A stretch of 64,000 bases of DNA from Actinocatenispora rupis (GCF_016861975.1 NZ_BOMB01000028.1:62001-126000), one strand, 5' to 3'; numbered from the stretch's first letter, positions 17,744-27,307 are shown. Notes: generated from the letters alone by a model not told the origin. Numbers and translations: made by a program.

Positions 17744-19615
17744 GTGGAGGATTCCCGCACCAACCCACAGCCGACCGAGCCGTCGGGCGAGGACGGTGCC
17801 GCGGCGCGGCAGGACGCACCGGGCGCGTGGCCTCCGTTGCCGGACGCGGCCGGCGACGGGCCGAGCGCGCCCTGGCCGCCGCGCGAGGACGTCGACGACG
17901 CGCCGCCGGCCGGGGCGTGGCCGCCCCCGCAGACGCCACCGGAACAGCCGCCCGGGCAGCCGGTGTCCGGGCAGCCGGCGCAGGAGCCGAACCCGTGGTC
18001 GCCGTTCGCGTCGGGCGGGCCGACGGACGCGCCGCCGACCGACTGGCCGGCGTTCGCGGCGGGCCAACCCAACGGCCAGCCGAACGGCAACGGCCACACC
18101 GGGGCAGGCAACGGGCACGCGGGCAACGGGCACATCACGAACGCGGCGTGGCAGAGCGCGCCTCCGCCGGCCGCCGAGCCGCCCGCCGGCGGCGCCGAGG
18201 CGGGCTGGCCGCAGATCCCGGAGCCGCCGGAGATCGACCCGTTCGGCCCGGCCACGCCGGCCGGGCAGCAGGCCGCCGCGTGGCCGCAGTTCGCGCCGGA
18301 CACGCACCACCCCGACGAGCCGTACGACTTCCGTGCCGACGCCGGCGCGCAACCCACCGAGTTCCAGCAGCCGACCGGCGAGCACCCGACCGTGCAGCCA
18401 CCGGTACAGCAGCCGACCGCTGGGTACCCGACGGCGCAGCCGCCGCAGCCCGAGCCGTACCCGCAGCCGCCGCAGCCCGAGCCGTACCCGCAGCCGCCGC
18501 AGGCGGAGCCGTACCTGCCGCAGGAGCCGTACCCGCCGCAGGCGGCGCCGCAGGGCGGGCCGTACCCGCAGCAGCAGGCGCCGCAGCCACAGCAGTACCC
18601 GCAGCAGGGGCAGTTTCAGGCGCCGCCGGAGCAGCCGTACCGGGGGCAGCAGCAGGCGCACGACCCGCTGCCGGGCGGCGACCACGCGCCGACCGCGGAC
18701 GACTTCGCGCAGCGGCGGGCGGCGCGGCCGGCCGACCCGATCGCCAACCAGGGCGTGCGGCGGGCCATGCGGATCGGTACGTTCGGGCTGGTCAAGCTCG
18801 GTCCGGGGCGCAAGGAGCAGGACGCCCGGCACGCCGTGGAGATGGTGCGGCGCAACTTCGGCGGGCTGCGCCAGATCACGGTGATCAACCCGAAGGGCGG
18901 CGCGGGCAAGACGGTCGCGGTGCTGATGCTGGCGATGACGTTCGGCCAGAAGCGCGGCGGGTACGTGCTGGCCTGGGACAACAACGAGACCCAGGGCACG
19001 CTCGGGATGCGCGCCGCGCAGGACTTCCACAACCGTACGGTGCGGGACCTGTTGCGCGACCTCGCCCACTTCCGCGGCCCGACCGGCCGCGTCGGCGACC
19101 TCTCGCAGTACGTGCGGGCGCAGGGCGAGGCGATGTTCGACGTACTCGCCTCGGACGAGTCGGCCACCGCCGGCGAGATGCTCACGTCGCAGGCGTTCCG
19201 GGAGATCCGGGACGTGGTCAGCCGGTTCTACAAGCTGATCGTGGTCGACACCGGGAACAACGTGCGCGCCGCGAACTGGCAGTCCGCGATCGACGCCACC
19301 GACCAGCTCGTGGTCTGCATGTCGGCGCGCAACGACTCGGCCGAGACGGCCGCGCGCGCCCTCGACCACCTGGAGCAGACCGGCCGGCACGACCTCGTAC
19401 GGCGGGCGGTCACGGTGGTGTCCATGCCCGCGCACCGCAAGGACCTGGACCTGCCGGCGGTACAGCGGCACTTCTCGGCGCGCACCCGCGCGGTGCTGCT
19501 CGCGCCGTACGAGAAGCTGCTGGACTCGGGCGAGCCCATAAGGTACGCGGGGCTCACGCAGTCGAGCCGGGACGCCTGGCTGAAGATCGCCGCCGCCGTC
19601 GCCGAGGGCCTCTAG
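17744..19615 (+). CDS. MinD/ParA-type ATPase with a long Pro/Gln-rich N-terminus
   Basis: 623 aa from the GTG at 17744, preceded by AGGGGGAA. Residues 1 to about 340 are Pro, Gln, Ala and Gly-rich, with repeats of PPQPEPYPQ at about bases 18435-18520. The ATPase domain starts at about residue 375: ITVINPKGGAGKTVAV is a deviant Walker A with the signature lysine, IVVDTGNN is the Walker B region. This layout resembles the EspI/MinD-like proteins found beside type VII secretion loci, but no ESX gene is in this window, so the partner is unknown. Confidence 0.75.
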   Translation: MEDSRTNPQPTEPSGEDGAAARQDAPGAWPPLPDAAGDGPSAPWPPREDVDDAPPAGAWPPPQTPPEQPPGQPVSGQPAQEPNPWSPFASGGPTDAPPTDWPAFAAGQPNGQPNGNGHTGAGNGHAGNGHITNAAWQSAPPPAAEPPAGGAEAGWPQIPEPPEIDPFGPATPAGQQAAAWPQFAPDTHHPDEPYDFRADAGAQPTEFQQPTGEHPTVQPPVQQPTAGYPTAQPPQPEPYPQPPQPEPYPQPPQAEPYLPQEPYPPQAAPQGGPYPQQQAPQPQQYPQQGQFQAPPEQPYRGQQQAHDPLPGGDHAPTADDFAQRRAARPADPIANQGVRRAMRIGTFGLVKLGPGRKEQDARHAVEMVRRNFGGLRQITVINPKGGAGKTVAVLMLAMTFGQKRGGYVLAWDNNETQGTLGMRAAQDFHNRTVRDLLRDLAHFRGPTGRVGDLSQYVRAQGEAMFDVLASDESATAGEMLTSQAFREIRDVVSRFYKLIVVDTGNNVRAANWQSAIDATDQLVVCMSARNDSAETAARALDHLEQTGRHDLVRRAVTVVSMPAHRKDLDLPAVQRHFSARTRAVLLAPYEKLLDSGEPIRYAGLTQSSRDAWLKIAAAVAEGL

Positions 19616-19629
19616 GGCGTGCCCTCATA

Positions 19630-19672
19630 GGTGGGCCCGGCGCAGCCGGCCAGCAACCTGCGCAGACACACC
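19630..19672. terminator. Hairpin repeat of the CAGGTTGCTGGCCGG type (copy 1, inverted)
   Basis: The core GCGCAGCCGGCCAGCAACCTGCGC region at 19640-19663 can fold with GCGCA/TGCGC arms and outer GGTG/CACC. Its reverse complement matches the element at 51488-51527. It lies between convergent genes (MinD-like ATPase and HxlR regulator), so a bidirectional terminator is likely. Confidence 0.6.
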
Positions 19673-19722
19673 CTGGGGTACGCCCCGGCGCGGTCGACGC
19701 CGTGCCGGGGTGTGCGCGACGG

Positions 19723-20115
19723 TCAGGAGACGGGGTCGACCGGCAGGGCGTACCGGTCGGCGCGGGCGGCGCCCCAGTCGTACAGGGCCTGGAGGACGGG
19801 TTTGAGACCCCGTCCCTCGTCCGTCAGGTCGTACGACACGCCGAGCCACGGGCGCGCGTCGTCCGCCGCCGCGCCGCCGTGCGGGGTCCGTTCGACCAGG
19901 CCGGCGCGTTCGAGCTCGCGGAGCCGCTGGGTGAGCATCTTCTCGGTGATGTCCGGCATCCGGCGCCGCAGCTCGCCGTACCGGTGGACGCCCTCCTTGA
20001 GGTGCGCCAGGATCACGACCGTCCACCGCCCTCCGAGTACGTCCATGGCGACCTCGGTCGGGCAGTGCCACCGCTTGCCGACGCCCGGTCCGGGTTCCGC
20101 CGGGTGGTTCGTCAT
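19723..20115 (-). CDS. HxlR-family winged-helix transcriptional regulator
   Basis: 130 aa from the ATG at 20115. It contains the conserved Cys in HCPTEVAMDVLGGRWTVVILAHL, then YGELRRRMPDITEKMLTQRLRELERAGLV and LTDEGR, the standard HxlR order. Family members often sense electrophiles or reactive species through the N-terminal Cys. It is divergent from the small monooxygenase at 20185 with a 69-bp shared region, its likely target. Confidence 0.93.
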   Translation of the reverse strand: MTNHPAEPGPGVGKRWHCPTEVAMDVLGGRWTVVILAHLKEGVHRYGELRRRMPDITEKMLTQRLRELERAGLVERTPHGGAAADDARPWLGVSYDLTDEGRGLKPVLQALYDWGAARADRYALPVDPVS

Positions 20116-20184
20116 GGTCACCTCCGACCACGCACCGGAAAGTGCGTTCTTGTGGCCCGTTCCGGCCGGTGCTTGGCTGAGTTC

Positions 20185-20502
20185 ATGATCATCGAGTACA
20201 TCCGCTACCGGATCCCGGCGGACCGGGCCGAACAGTTCGAGTCCGCGTACCAGCGTGCCGCGGTGCCGCTGGCCGCCGCACCCCAGTGCGTCGACTTCGA
20301 GCTGACCCGGTGCGACGAGGAACCGGAGTGCTACACGCTGCGCATCACGTGGACGTCCGCCGAGGACCACCTCAAGGGATTCCGCGGCAGCGACGCGTTC
20401 CGGGACTTCTTCGCCGAGGTCCAGCCGTACTTCCCGAACATCGAGGAGATGCGGCACTACCGGCACACCGGCGTCGCCGGTACCGGCCGGGGCGCGAACT
20501 GA
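20185..20502 (+). CDS. Antibiotic biosynthesis monooxygenase (ABM) domain protein
   Basis: 105 aa. The ABM ferredoxin-like fold is suggested by IEYIRYRIPADRAEQFESAY, a central FELTRC strand, and the HLKGFRGSDAFRDFF helix. Such proteins are cofactor-free quinone monooxygenases or have unknown roles. A TTGGCT hexamer lies 6 nt before the ATG and there is no ribosome site, consistent with a leaderless message. It faces the HxlR regulator, which probably controls it. Confidence 0.85.
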   Translation: MIIEYIRYRIPADRAEQFESAYQRAAVPLAAAPQCVDFELTRCDEEPECYTLRITWTSAEDHLKGFRGSDAFRDFFAEVQPYFPNIEEMRHYRHTGVAGTGRGAN

Positions 20503-20540
20503 CCGGCGGCGCGTGGCGGCGGCGCGTCGCCGGCGTACCG

Positions 20541-21690
20541 GTGCGGCCGCTGGAACTGTTCGTCGACCTGGTGTTCGTCTTCGCCGTCACGCAGCTCTCG
20601 CACGGGATCCTCGCGCACCCGACGCCCGCCGGGGCGGCCGGCACGCTGCTGCTCCTGCTCGCCGTCTGGTGGGCGTGGATGTACACCGCGTGGACGACGA
20701 ACTGGTTCGAACCCGACCACCCCGCCGTACGGCTGCTGCTGCTCGGCGGGATGCTCGCCGGCCTCGTCATGGCCGCCGCCATCCCCGACGCGTACGGGCC
20801 GCGCGCCGCCTGGTTCGCCGGCGCGTACGTGACGCTCCAGGTGGGTCGCGCGCTGTTCGTCGCGGTCGCCGCGCGGCGGGCGCCGCTCGGCCCGACGTTC
20901 CGGCGGATCCTGTGCTGGCAGGCGCTGTCCGGCGCGCTGTGGCTCGCCGGCGGGCTCGCCGCGCCGCTCCGGGTACCGTTCTGGCTGCTCGCCGTGGCCT
21001 GCGAGTACACGGCACCGTGGCACGGGTACGCGACGCCGCTGCTCGGCCGGTCCCGTACCGCGGACTGGTCGGTCGACGGCGGGCACCTCGCCGAACGCTG
21101 CCAGCTCTTCCTGATCATCGCCCTCGGCGAATCGGTACTCCTCGCCGGCGCATCATTCGCCGCGCACCGGCCCACCGCGTACGGGACCGGCGCGCTCGGC
21201 ACCGTGTTCGCCGGGATCGCCGCACTCTGGTGGATCTACTTCGGCCGCCCCACCGGCACCGCCGCGGAGCCCGACGACCCGGGACGCCTCGCCCGCTCCG
21301 CCTACACGTACCTGCACCTGCCGATGGTCGCCGGGGTCATCCTCTGCGCCGTCGCGGGCGAACTCGTCATCGCGCACCCCACCGGCCACCCCGCCGTCGC
21401 CACCGCACTCGCCACCCTCGGCGGCCCCGCACTCTTCGTCGCCGGCCACGCCCTCTTCGCCCGTACGGTCACCGGCTGGCTGCCCCCGTGGCCACCCCGC
21501 AGCCCTCGCCGCCCTCGTACTCCTCGCCCCGGCGGCCGCCGTCCTCCCGCCGCTGGCCCTCGGCGCCACCGCCACCGCCGTCCTGGTTGCCCTCGCCACC
21601 GCGGCCAGCCGCCGACCCGGGAACACCGCCGGCACCCGTACCGGAGCGAAACGACGGTCACCACGGACGGCGCGGAGCACGAGCGGTTGA
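20541..21690 (+). CDS. Low temperature requirement A (LtrA) family membrane protein, frameshifted near the 3' end
   Basis: The N-terminus PLELFVDLVFVFAVTQLS is the LtrA signature, and about ten further membrane segments follow, including ALGESVLLAG. No ATG or clear ribosome site is present; GTG 20541 is the best in-frame start. Family similarity stops after TVTGWLPPWPP: the frame continues as Arg/Pro-rich nonsense antisense to the DUF3151 gene. Removing one C from the CCCC at 21495-21498 restores a last hydrophobic helix (AALAALVLLAPAAAVLPPLA) and a stop at 21690. Either the gene is recently broken, or the read has an indel in the homopolymer. The function of LtrA proteins is poorly known. 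Confidence 0.7.
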
Positions 21691-21692
21691 CC

Positions 21693-21835
21693 TTCGTACC
21701 AGGGAGAAGGTTCGTACCAGGGAGAAGGTTCCGCGAGGCTCAGGGCGACGGTGACAAGGCGGAGGGTCGCGCCGTGTGCGGTGTTGGCACACAAGCGGCC
21801 CGACAACGCCGCCACCGTCGTCCTGAGTCCGCGGA
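21693..21835. repeat. 18-bp direct repeat followed by long GTGTGC-apex hairpin (copy 2)
   Basis: Two exact copies of TTCGTACCAGGGAGAAGG occupy 21693-21710 and 21711-21728. The hairpin at 21731-21835 has nearly perfect outer arms of about 23 bp (CTCAGG...CGACGGTG against CACCGTCG...CCTGAG) and an inner GCCGTGTGC...GCACACAAGCGGC apex. It lies between ltrA and DUF3151, which converge. Compare 15097-15201. Confidence 0.8.
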
Positions 21836-21836
21836 A

Positions 21837-22265
21837 CTAGCCGTCGAGGGCGTCGGCGGCGGAAGGGTCGCAGTCGCGGAGGAACGTGGCGCAGCGCGCG
21901 GCCTCGTCGGACTCGCCGATCTCGCTGGCGGCCTGGCCGAGGGCGTGCAGGGAGCGCAGGAAGCCGCGGTTGGGCAGGTGCGACCACGGTACGGGCCCGT
22001 GGCCCTTCCAGCCGGCGCGGCGGAGCTGGTCGAGGCCGCGGTGGTAGCCGGTCCGGGCGTACGCGTAGGCCGCGACCGGGTCGCCGGCGGTCAGGGCGCG
22101 GGTGGCGAGTTCGGCCCAGGCCGCCGAGTACGACGGGAAGTCGGCGGCGACGGCGGACACGTCACCGTCGGGCAGCGCGGCGTCGAGCGCCTTGTCCGCC
22201 TCGGGCTCCTCGGGGAGGAGCGTGGCCGGCGGCTCGCCGAGCAGGTTGTGGTGCGACACGGTCAT
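21837..22265 (-). CDS. DUF3151 domain protein
   Basis: 142 aa, soluble and acidic. Segments LLPEEPEA, YAYARTGYHRGLDQLRRAGWKGHGPVPW and NRGFLRSLHALGQAA are typical of the actinobacterial DUF3151 family, which has no established function. The gene is commonly near fructose-bisphosphate aldolase in actinomycete chromosomes, as here. The 3' end abuts the long hairpin at 21731-21835. Confidence 0.85.
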   Translation of the reverse strand: MTVSHHNLLGEPPATLLPEEPEADKALDAALPDGDVSAVAADFPSYSAAWAELATRALTAGDPVAAYAYARTGYHRGLDQLRRAGWKGHGPVPWSHLPNRGFLRSLHALGQAASEIGESDEAARCATFLRDCDPSAADALDG

Positions 22266-22439
22266 CCCGCCATTCTGGATCGTCTTGGCGTCGGAGAGTC
22301 AAACGCTACCTGTCCATCGGGTCCGGGCCGCGCGGGCGCCCTCGGCCGTGCGGCCGAAAAAGTTCTGTGGGGCCGTGTAACGCGGGCGGCCCCCCTGACG
22401 ACATAGGAGATGTCCGGAGCCTCCCCAGGACCCGGGACA

Positions 22440-22474
22440 GCGAAGGCCCGTTGCCCAGCGCGACGGGCCTTCGC
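22440..22474 (-). terminator. Perfect 12-bp hairpin downstream of the histidine phosphatase gene
   Basis: GCGAAGGCCCGT (22440-22451) pairs perfectly with ACGGGCCTTCGC (22463-22474), with an 11-nt loop. It lies 22 bp beyond the stop of the minus-strand gene ending at 22497. It has no T-tract, as often in actinomycetes. The rest of 22266-22439 shows no gene. Confidence 0.75.
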
Positions 22475-22496
22475 CATGTCCGGGGTACGGGCGAGG

Positions 22497-23606
22497 TCAG
22501 GCGATGCGTACGCGGCGGCGTGACTCGCCCGCGGGCGGACCGGTACCGGAGAGGGCGTTGTGGCCGCTCTCGTTGGCGAGCCGCAGCCGCGGGTCGCCGA
22601 AGCCGAACTCCAGCGCATCGATCACCCAGCGCCCGTCCTCGTCGCCGTCCTCGACGACGTCGAGGAGCCGCAGCGGGCGGTCGACCAGGGCGGCGAGCGG
22701 CGGGACGGGGTCGCTGCGCCAGCACAGCCGGAGGCTCTCGTCACCGGCGTCGACCGGTTCGCTGGGGTCGAGGTCGTCCCAGCTGAGCGAGCATTCACCG
22801 GAACGGCGGTGGCACACGGTCAGCCGGGTGCCGGCGAAGTCGAACACCACCGGCCCCTCGCTGTACCACTCGTCGAGGTCGCGGTCCCACAGCAGCCAGG
22901 TGTGCCGGAGCTGGCGGCCGATCAGGTCGGACAGCCGGCTGCCGTGCACGTCGAGCACCTCGCGCGCGGAGTACAGCCAGCGCGGCCGGTAGCCGCCGAC
23001 CTGGTGGGTGAACGCGCCGATGGGCGCCTCGGCCGCGTGCAGGTGCCCGTCGTCGGCGAGCTGCCCGAGCGCCAACCCGCTGTCGGTACGGCTGAGTGTC
23101 GTCAACGCGCACGGCGGTACGCCGCGGTTGAGCAGCTCGGGCCGTTCGGCGAGCGACCCGTCGCCGAAGAGGGTGCGAAGCGCGTCGACGGTGACGCCGC
23201 CGTGCGAGACGACGATGGTGGTACCGCGGCCGTCGGCGTGCTCGTCGAGGAACGCGGCGAACCGTTCCCCGGCGTCCCGGGACGAGTCACCGAGCGGCGG
23301 CCGGAAGTCGCGGTCCGCGGTGGACCGGTTCCAGTCCGCCCGGAACTCGTCGAGTGGTTGGGCGCCGTCCCAGATGATGCGCTCGCGCAGGCGCGGGTCG
23401 GTCTGCACCGGGAGACCGAGGACGGCGGCGATGATCTCGGCGGTCTCCCGCGCGCGGCGCTGCGGGCTGGACCAGACCTCGGTCACCCCTCTGCCCCGAA
23501 GGCACGAGCCGGTCCACAACGCCTGGGCGCGGCCCGTGACGGTCAGCCCGGGATCGCCTCCCCTGCGCTGTTTCTCGGCGTGCTGCACGAGGTAGAAGGT
23601 GCTCAT
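22497..23606 (-). CDS. Two-domain protein: histidine phosphatase superfamily plus unknown C-terminal domain
   Basis: 369 aa. Residues 1-185 follow the histidine phosphatase pattern: MSTFYLVQHAEK at the start, SSPQRRARETAEII, and IVVSHGGVTVDAL with the second catalytic His. The usual R-H-G/A at the N-terminus is Q-H-A here, so one phosphate-binding Arg is replaced. Residues 200-369 are a separate Trp/Asp-rich domain (WLLWDRDLDEW, LSWDDLDPSEP) that I do not recognise. The gene sits between aldolase and DUF3151, all on the minus strand. Confidence 0.75.
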   Translation of the reverse strand: MSTFYLVQHAEKQRRGGDPGLTVTGRAQALWTGSCLRGRGVTEVWSSPQRRARETAEIIAAVLGLPVQTDPRLRERIIWDGAQPLDEFRADWNRSTADRDFRPPLGDSSRDAGERFAAFLDEHADGRGTTIVVSHGGVTVDALRTLFGDGSLAERPELLNRGVPPCALTTLSRTDSGLALGQLADDGHLHAAEAPIGAFTHQVGGYRPRWLYSAREVLDVHGSRLSDLIGRQLRHTWLLWDRDLDEWYSEGPVVFDFAGTRLTVCHRRSGECSLSWDDLDPSEPVDAGDESLRLCWRSDPVPPLAALVDRPLRLLDVVEDGDEDGRWVIDALEFGFGDPRLRLANESGHNALSGTGPPAGESRRRVRIA

Positions 23607-23711
23607 CCCCCCAGAAAGCCAGTTCCAGTCGGCATCTTGCGACCCCGTTCCGTATCACGAAAGATCGACGGCGGCCGATGATCAACAGTACGAAGCGACA
23701 ACGGTACCGAT

Positions 23712-23749
23712 CGGCGCCCGGCTCGGACTGTAGACCGGGCCGGGCGCCG
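23712..23749 (-). terminator. Terminator-like hairpin downstream of fructose-bisphosphate aldolase
   Basis: CGGCGCCCGG (23712-23721) and CCGGGCGCCG (23740-23749) form a 10-bp stem. It lies about 50 bp past the fbaA stop on the minus strand. Confidence 0.65.
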
Positions 23750-23797
23750 TTCGTACCACACTTTCTGTCGTGTTGGCGAGTCGGTGTGTGACGCTCG

Positions 23798-24826
<1,029 letters not shown>

Positions 24827-25084
24827 GTGCGCTCCTCCGCTGTGCTGTCTGGTACTCGTCCAGTCTTGTCGGCGCGGCGTCCCCACGGGGCCGACACCGC
24901 TGAAGGTGGGACCTCGATGTCCCGGCACGCGGGCGCTCGGCCCGCCGCATGTGCCCGAGTATCCCGCAGAAACCAGACGCCCGGTACGAGAGGCCACCCG
25001 TGCCCGCCGTTACCCGTGCGTACCGCCGCTCGTGCCGGTTACGGTGGTTCACGCGGTACTCGTACTCGATGCGCGGGAGGTGCC

Positions 25085-25300
25085 ATGACCGAGTCGGAGA
25101 CGGAGTTCGTGGACGAACGCGACGCCGCGCCGGGCGTTGGCGATCCGGAGGCGCCGGAGGCCGACGCGGCCGAGCAGTCCGTGCCGGTCGAGTCCGAGGA
25201 GGAGCGGACGGCGCCGACCACCCGCGTCGGCACCGAGGCCGACGAGTACGACGCGGTCGAGCAGTCGCGGATCGTCGGGTACGAGGACGAGTACCGCTGA
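25085..25300 (+). CDS. Small acidic protein of unknown function
   Basis: 71 aa with GGGAGG 6 nt before the ATG at 25085. It is extremely acidic (many Glu, Asp and Ala) and ends in YEDEYR. No signal peptide or membrane helix. Similar short acidic ORFs are common in actinomycetes; I cannot assign a function. It converges on amrB, with a single base between the two stop codons. Confidence 0.6.
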   Translation: MTESETEFVDERDAAPGVGDPEAPEADAAEQSVPVESEEERTAPTTRVGTEADEYDAVEQSRIVGYEDEYR

Positions 25301-25301
25301 G

Positions 25302-26096
25302 TCAGCGGACGGCGAGGGCGGCGTAGCCGACGACGCGTTCCGGCGGGCCGAGGGTGTCCGCCGAGGTGGCGTACCCGAGGAGGGTCGGGGTCCAGTCGCG
25401 GCGGGCGGCGAGGGCGGTCAGGCCGCGCAGCGCGAACACCCCGCAGGCGTCACGTACGCCGATGCGGTCGGGCGCGCGCTCGGTGACGGCGCGGACGGTC
25501 GCGGCGTCCTGGTCGCGGGCGACGGCGTCCGGCTGGTAGTGGGACAGGTCGGTGGAGCAGATCAGCACCGTGCCGTCGCCGGACGCGGCGGCGAGCAGGT
25601 CGGCCACCTCGTCCGCGGCGGCCGGCCCGGTCACGACCGGTACGAACGGGGTGCCGGGACGCAGCGCCCGCTGCAGGAACGGGACCTGTACCTCCAGGGA
25701 GTGTTCCGGGGCGTGCGGCGCGTCGTCGGGCTGCGCGTGCCCGCCGTCGACCAGGGTGTCGCGGAGGGCCGGGTCGAGCGGGACCGTACCGAGCGGGGTG
25801 CGCCATTCGTCCACTGTGGACACCGCGCAGCCGCGCAGCCGTACGTGGTGGGCGGGGCCGACGAGCAGCACCCGCGAGATCTCGTCCGCGTGCGCGCGCA
25901 GCCGTGCGTACACGAGGGCGGCGGTGGGGCCGGAGAAGCGGTAGCCGGCGTGCGGCACCACGTACGCCGGGGCGAGCGGCTCGCCGTCCGGTACGTCCAC
26001 TGTGGACATCAGGCGGTCGACCAGCTCGCGCAGCCCGTCCGAGCGGCCCGGGTAGAACCGCCCGGCCACCGCCGACGGCCGTACCTCCGGCCCCAT
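25302..26096 (-). CDS. amrB: AmmeMemoRadiSam system protein B (MEMO1 family)
   Basis: 264 aa. MEMO1 hallmarks: RPSAVAGRFYPG at the start, VVPHAGYRFSG, LLVGPAHHV, EHSLEVQVPFLQ, and STDLSHY. These residues line a cleft resembling extradiol dioxygenases, with His and Asp ligands present. In prokaryotes MEMO1 is linked with a radical SAM protein and an AMMECR1 protein in a conserved but functionally unresolved system. The ATG overlaps the amrS stop by one base (TGATG). Two GTCCACTGTGGAC words lie in this gene (25809 and 25995). Confidence 0.95.
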   Translation of the reverse strand: MGPEVRPSAVAGRFYPGRSDGLRELVDRLMSTVDVPDGEPLAPAYVVPHAGYRFSGPTAALVYARLRAHADEISRVLLVGPAHHVRLRGCAVSTVDEWRTPLGTVPLDPALRDTLVDGGHAQPDDAPHAPEHSLEVQVPFLQRALRPGTPFVPVVTGPAAADEVADLLAAASGDGTVLICSTDLSHYQPDAVARDQDAATVRAVTERAPDRIGVRDACGVFALRGLTALAARRDWTPTLLGYATSADTLGPPERVVGYAALAVR

Positions 26097-27307
26097 CAGC
26101 GGCCGCTTTCCGTTGCGGCGGCGGCATTCCCGGTGTCCGTACGCGCCGGAGCGGTGCGCCGGTCGTGCGGGCCGGCGGGCGCGCCGTGCTCGACCAGCCG
26201 TACCGGGCGGCGACGGGAACCCCAGCTGCCGGGCGGCCCGTCGTACACGCCGTCCACGCTCGCTCCACAGTGGACACAGTGCCCGTCGTCGCTCAACCCG
26301 TACTCACCCAGCACGTACCAGTCGCGCTCGACGACCGGCTCGCCGCAGGACGGGCAGCGGGTCGTCTGGCCGTCGGCGTCGTGCACGTTGCCCGTGTAGA
26401 CGTACTTCAGGCCGTGGTCGAGCGCGATCCGGCGGGCCCGGCGCAACGTCTCCGGCGGCGTCCGCGGCACGTCCGTCATCTTGAAGTCCGGGTGGAAGGC
26501 GGTGAAGTGCAAGGGAACCCGGTCACCGAGATGCTCCGCGTACCACGCGCACTGCTCGGCGATCTCCGCGTCGGAGTCGTTGTGGCCCGGGATGAGCAGC
26601 GTGGTCACCTCCAGCCACACGTCCGTCGACGCCAGGTACTCCAGCGTCTCCAGCACCGCACCCAGCCGGCCGAACGCCACCTTCCGGTAGAACTCGTCGG
26701 TGAATGCCTTGAGGTCGATGTTCGCCGCGTCCATGTGCGCGTACAGGTCGGCGCGGGCCGGCTCGTTCACGTACCCGGCGCTCACCGCGACCGCCCGGAT
26801 CCCCCGCTCCCGGCACGCGTCCGCGACGTCCATCGCGTACTCCAGGAAGATCGTGGGGTCGTTGTACGTGAAGGCGATCGAACGGCAACCGAGCTGCTCG
26901 GCGGCGCGGGCCAACGTCTCCGGACCGGCGGCCGACGTCAGCGTGTCGATCTCGCGCGACTTGGAGATGTCCCAGTTCTGGCAGAACCGGCAGGCGAGGT
27001 TGCAGCCGGCCGTACCGAAGGAGAGCACCGGGCTGCCCGGCAGGAAGTGGTTGAGCGGCTTCTTCTCGATCGGGTCGACGCAGAACCCCGACGACCGCCC
27101 GTACGACGCGAGGACGATGCGGTCGTCGACCCGGCCGCGGACGAAGCACAGGCCACGCTGCCCCTCGCGCAGCCGGCACGCGCGCGGACACACGTCGCAC
27201 TGGATCCGACCGTCCGGCAACTCGTGCCAGTACTCCGTGGACACCGTGTACGGATCGGCGAGGCTGAGCCGGTCCGGCTGCCCGATGTCGACCTCGGTGC
27301 TGCCCAT
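26096..27307 (-). CDS. amrS: AmmeMemoRadiSam system radical SAM enzyme
   Basis: 403 aa. The ATG at 27307 has GGAGG 8 nt upstream, better than the GTG at 27316 that overlaps the site. The radical SAM cluster motif is GTAGCNLACRFCQNW (CxxxCxxC), preceded by CDVCPRACRLREGQRGLC. Close to the C-terminus a CPSCGEP...CVHCGAS pair looks like a zinc ribbon. The family resembles pyruvate formate-lyase activating enzymes; its substrate is not established. Co-translated with amrB. An AMMECR1 (AmrA) gene is not adjacent. Confidence 0.95.
   Translation of the reverse strand: MGSTEVDIGQPDRLSLADPYTVSTEYWHELPDGRIQCDVCPRACRLREGQRGLCFVRGRVDDRIVLASYGRSSGFCVDPIEKKPLNHFLPGSPVLSFGTAGCNLACRFCQNWDISKSREIDTLTSAAGPETLARAAEQLGCRSIAFTYNDPTIFLEYAMDVADACRERGIRAVAVSAGYVNEPARADLYAHMDAANIDLKAFTDEFYRKVAFGRLGAVLETLEYLASTDVWLEVTTLLIPGHNDSDAEIAEQCAWYAEHLGDRVPLHFTAFHPDFKMTDVPRTPPETLRRARRIALDHGLKYVYTGNVHDADGQTTRCPSCGEPVVERDWYVLGEYGLSDDGHCVHCGASVDGVYDGPPGSWGSRRRPVRLVEHGAPAGPHDRRTAPARTDTGNAAAATESGR

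Noticed and set aside
20695-20720. GGTTCGAACCC-like stretch resembling a tRNA T-loop
   Set aside because: It is LtrA coding sequence (WFEPDH) and no acceptor or anticodon stem pairs with it.
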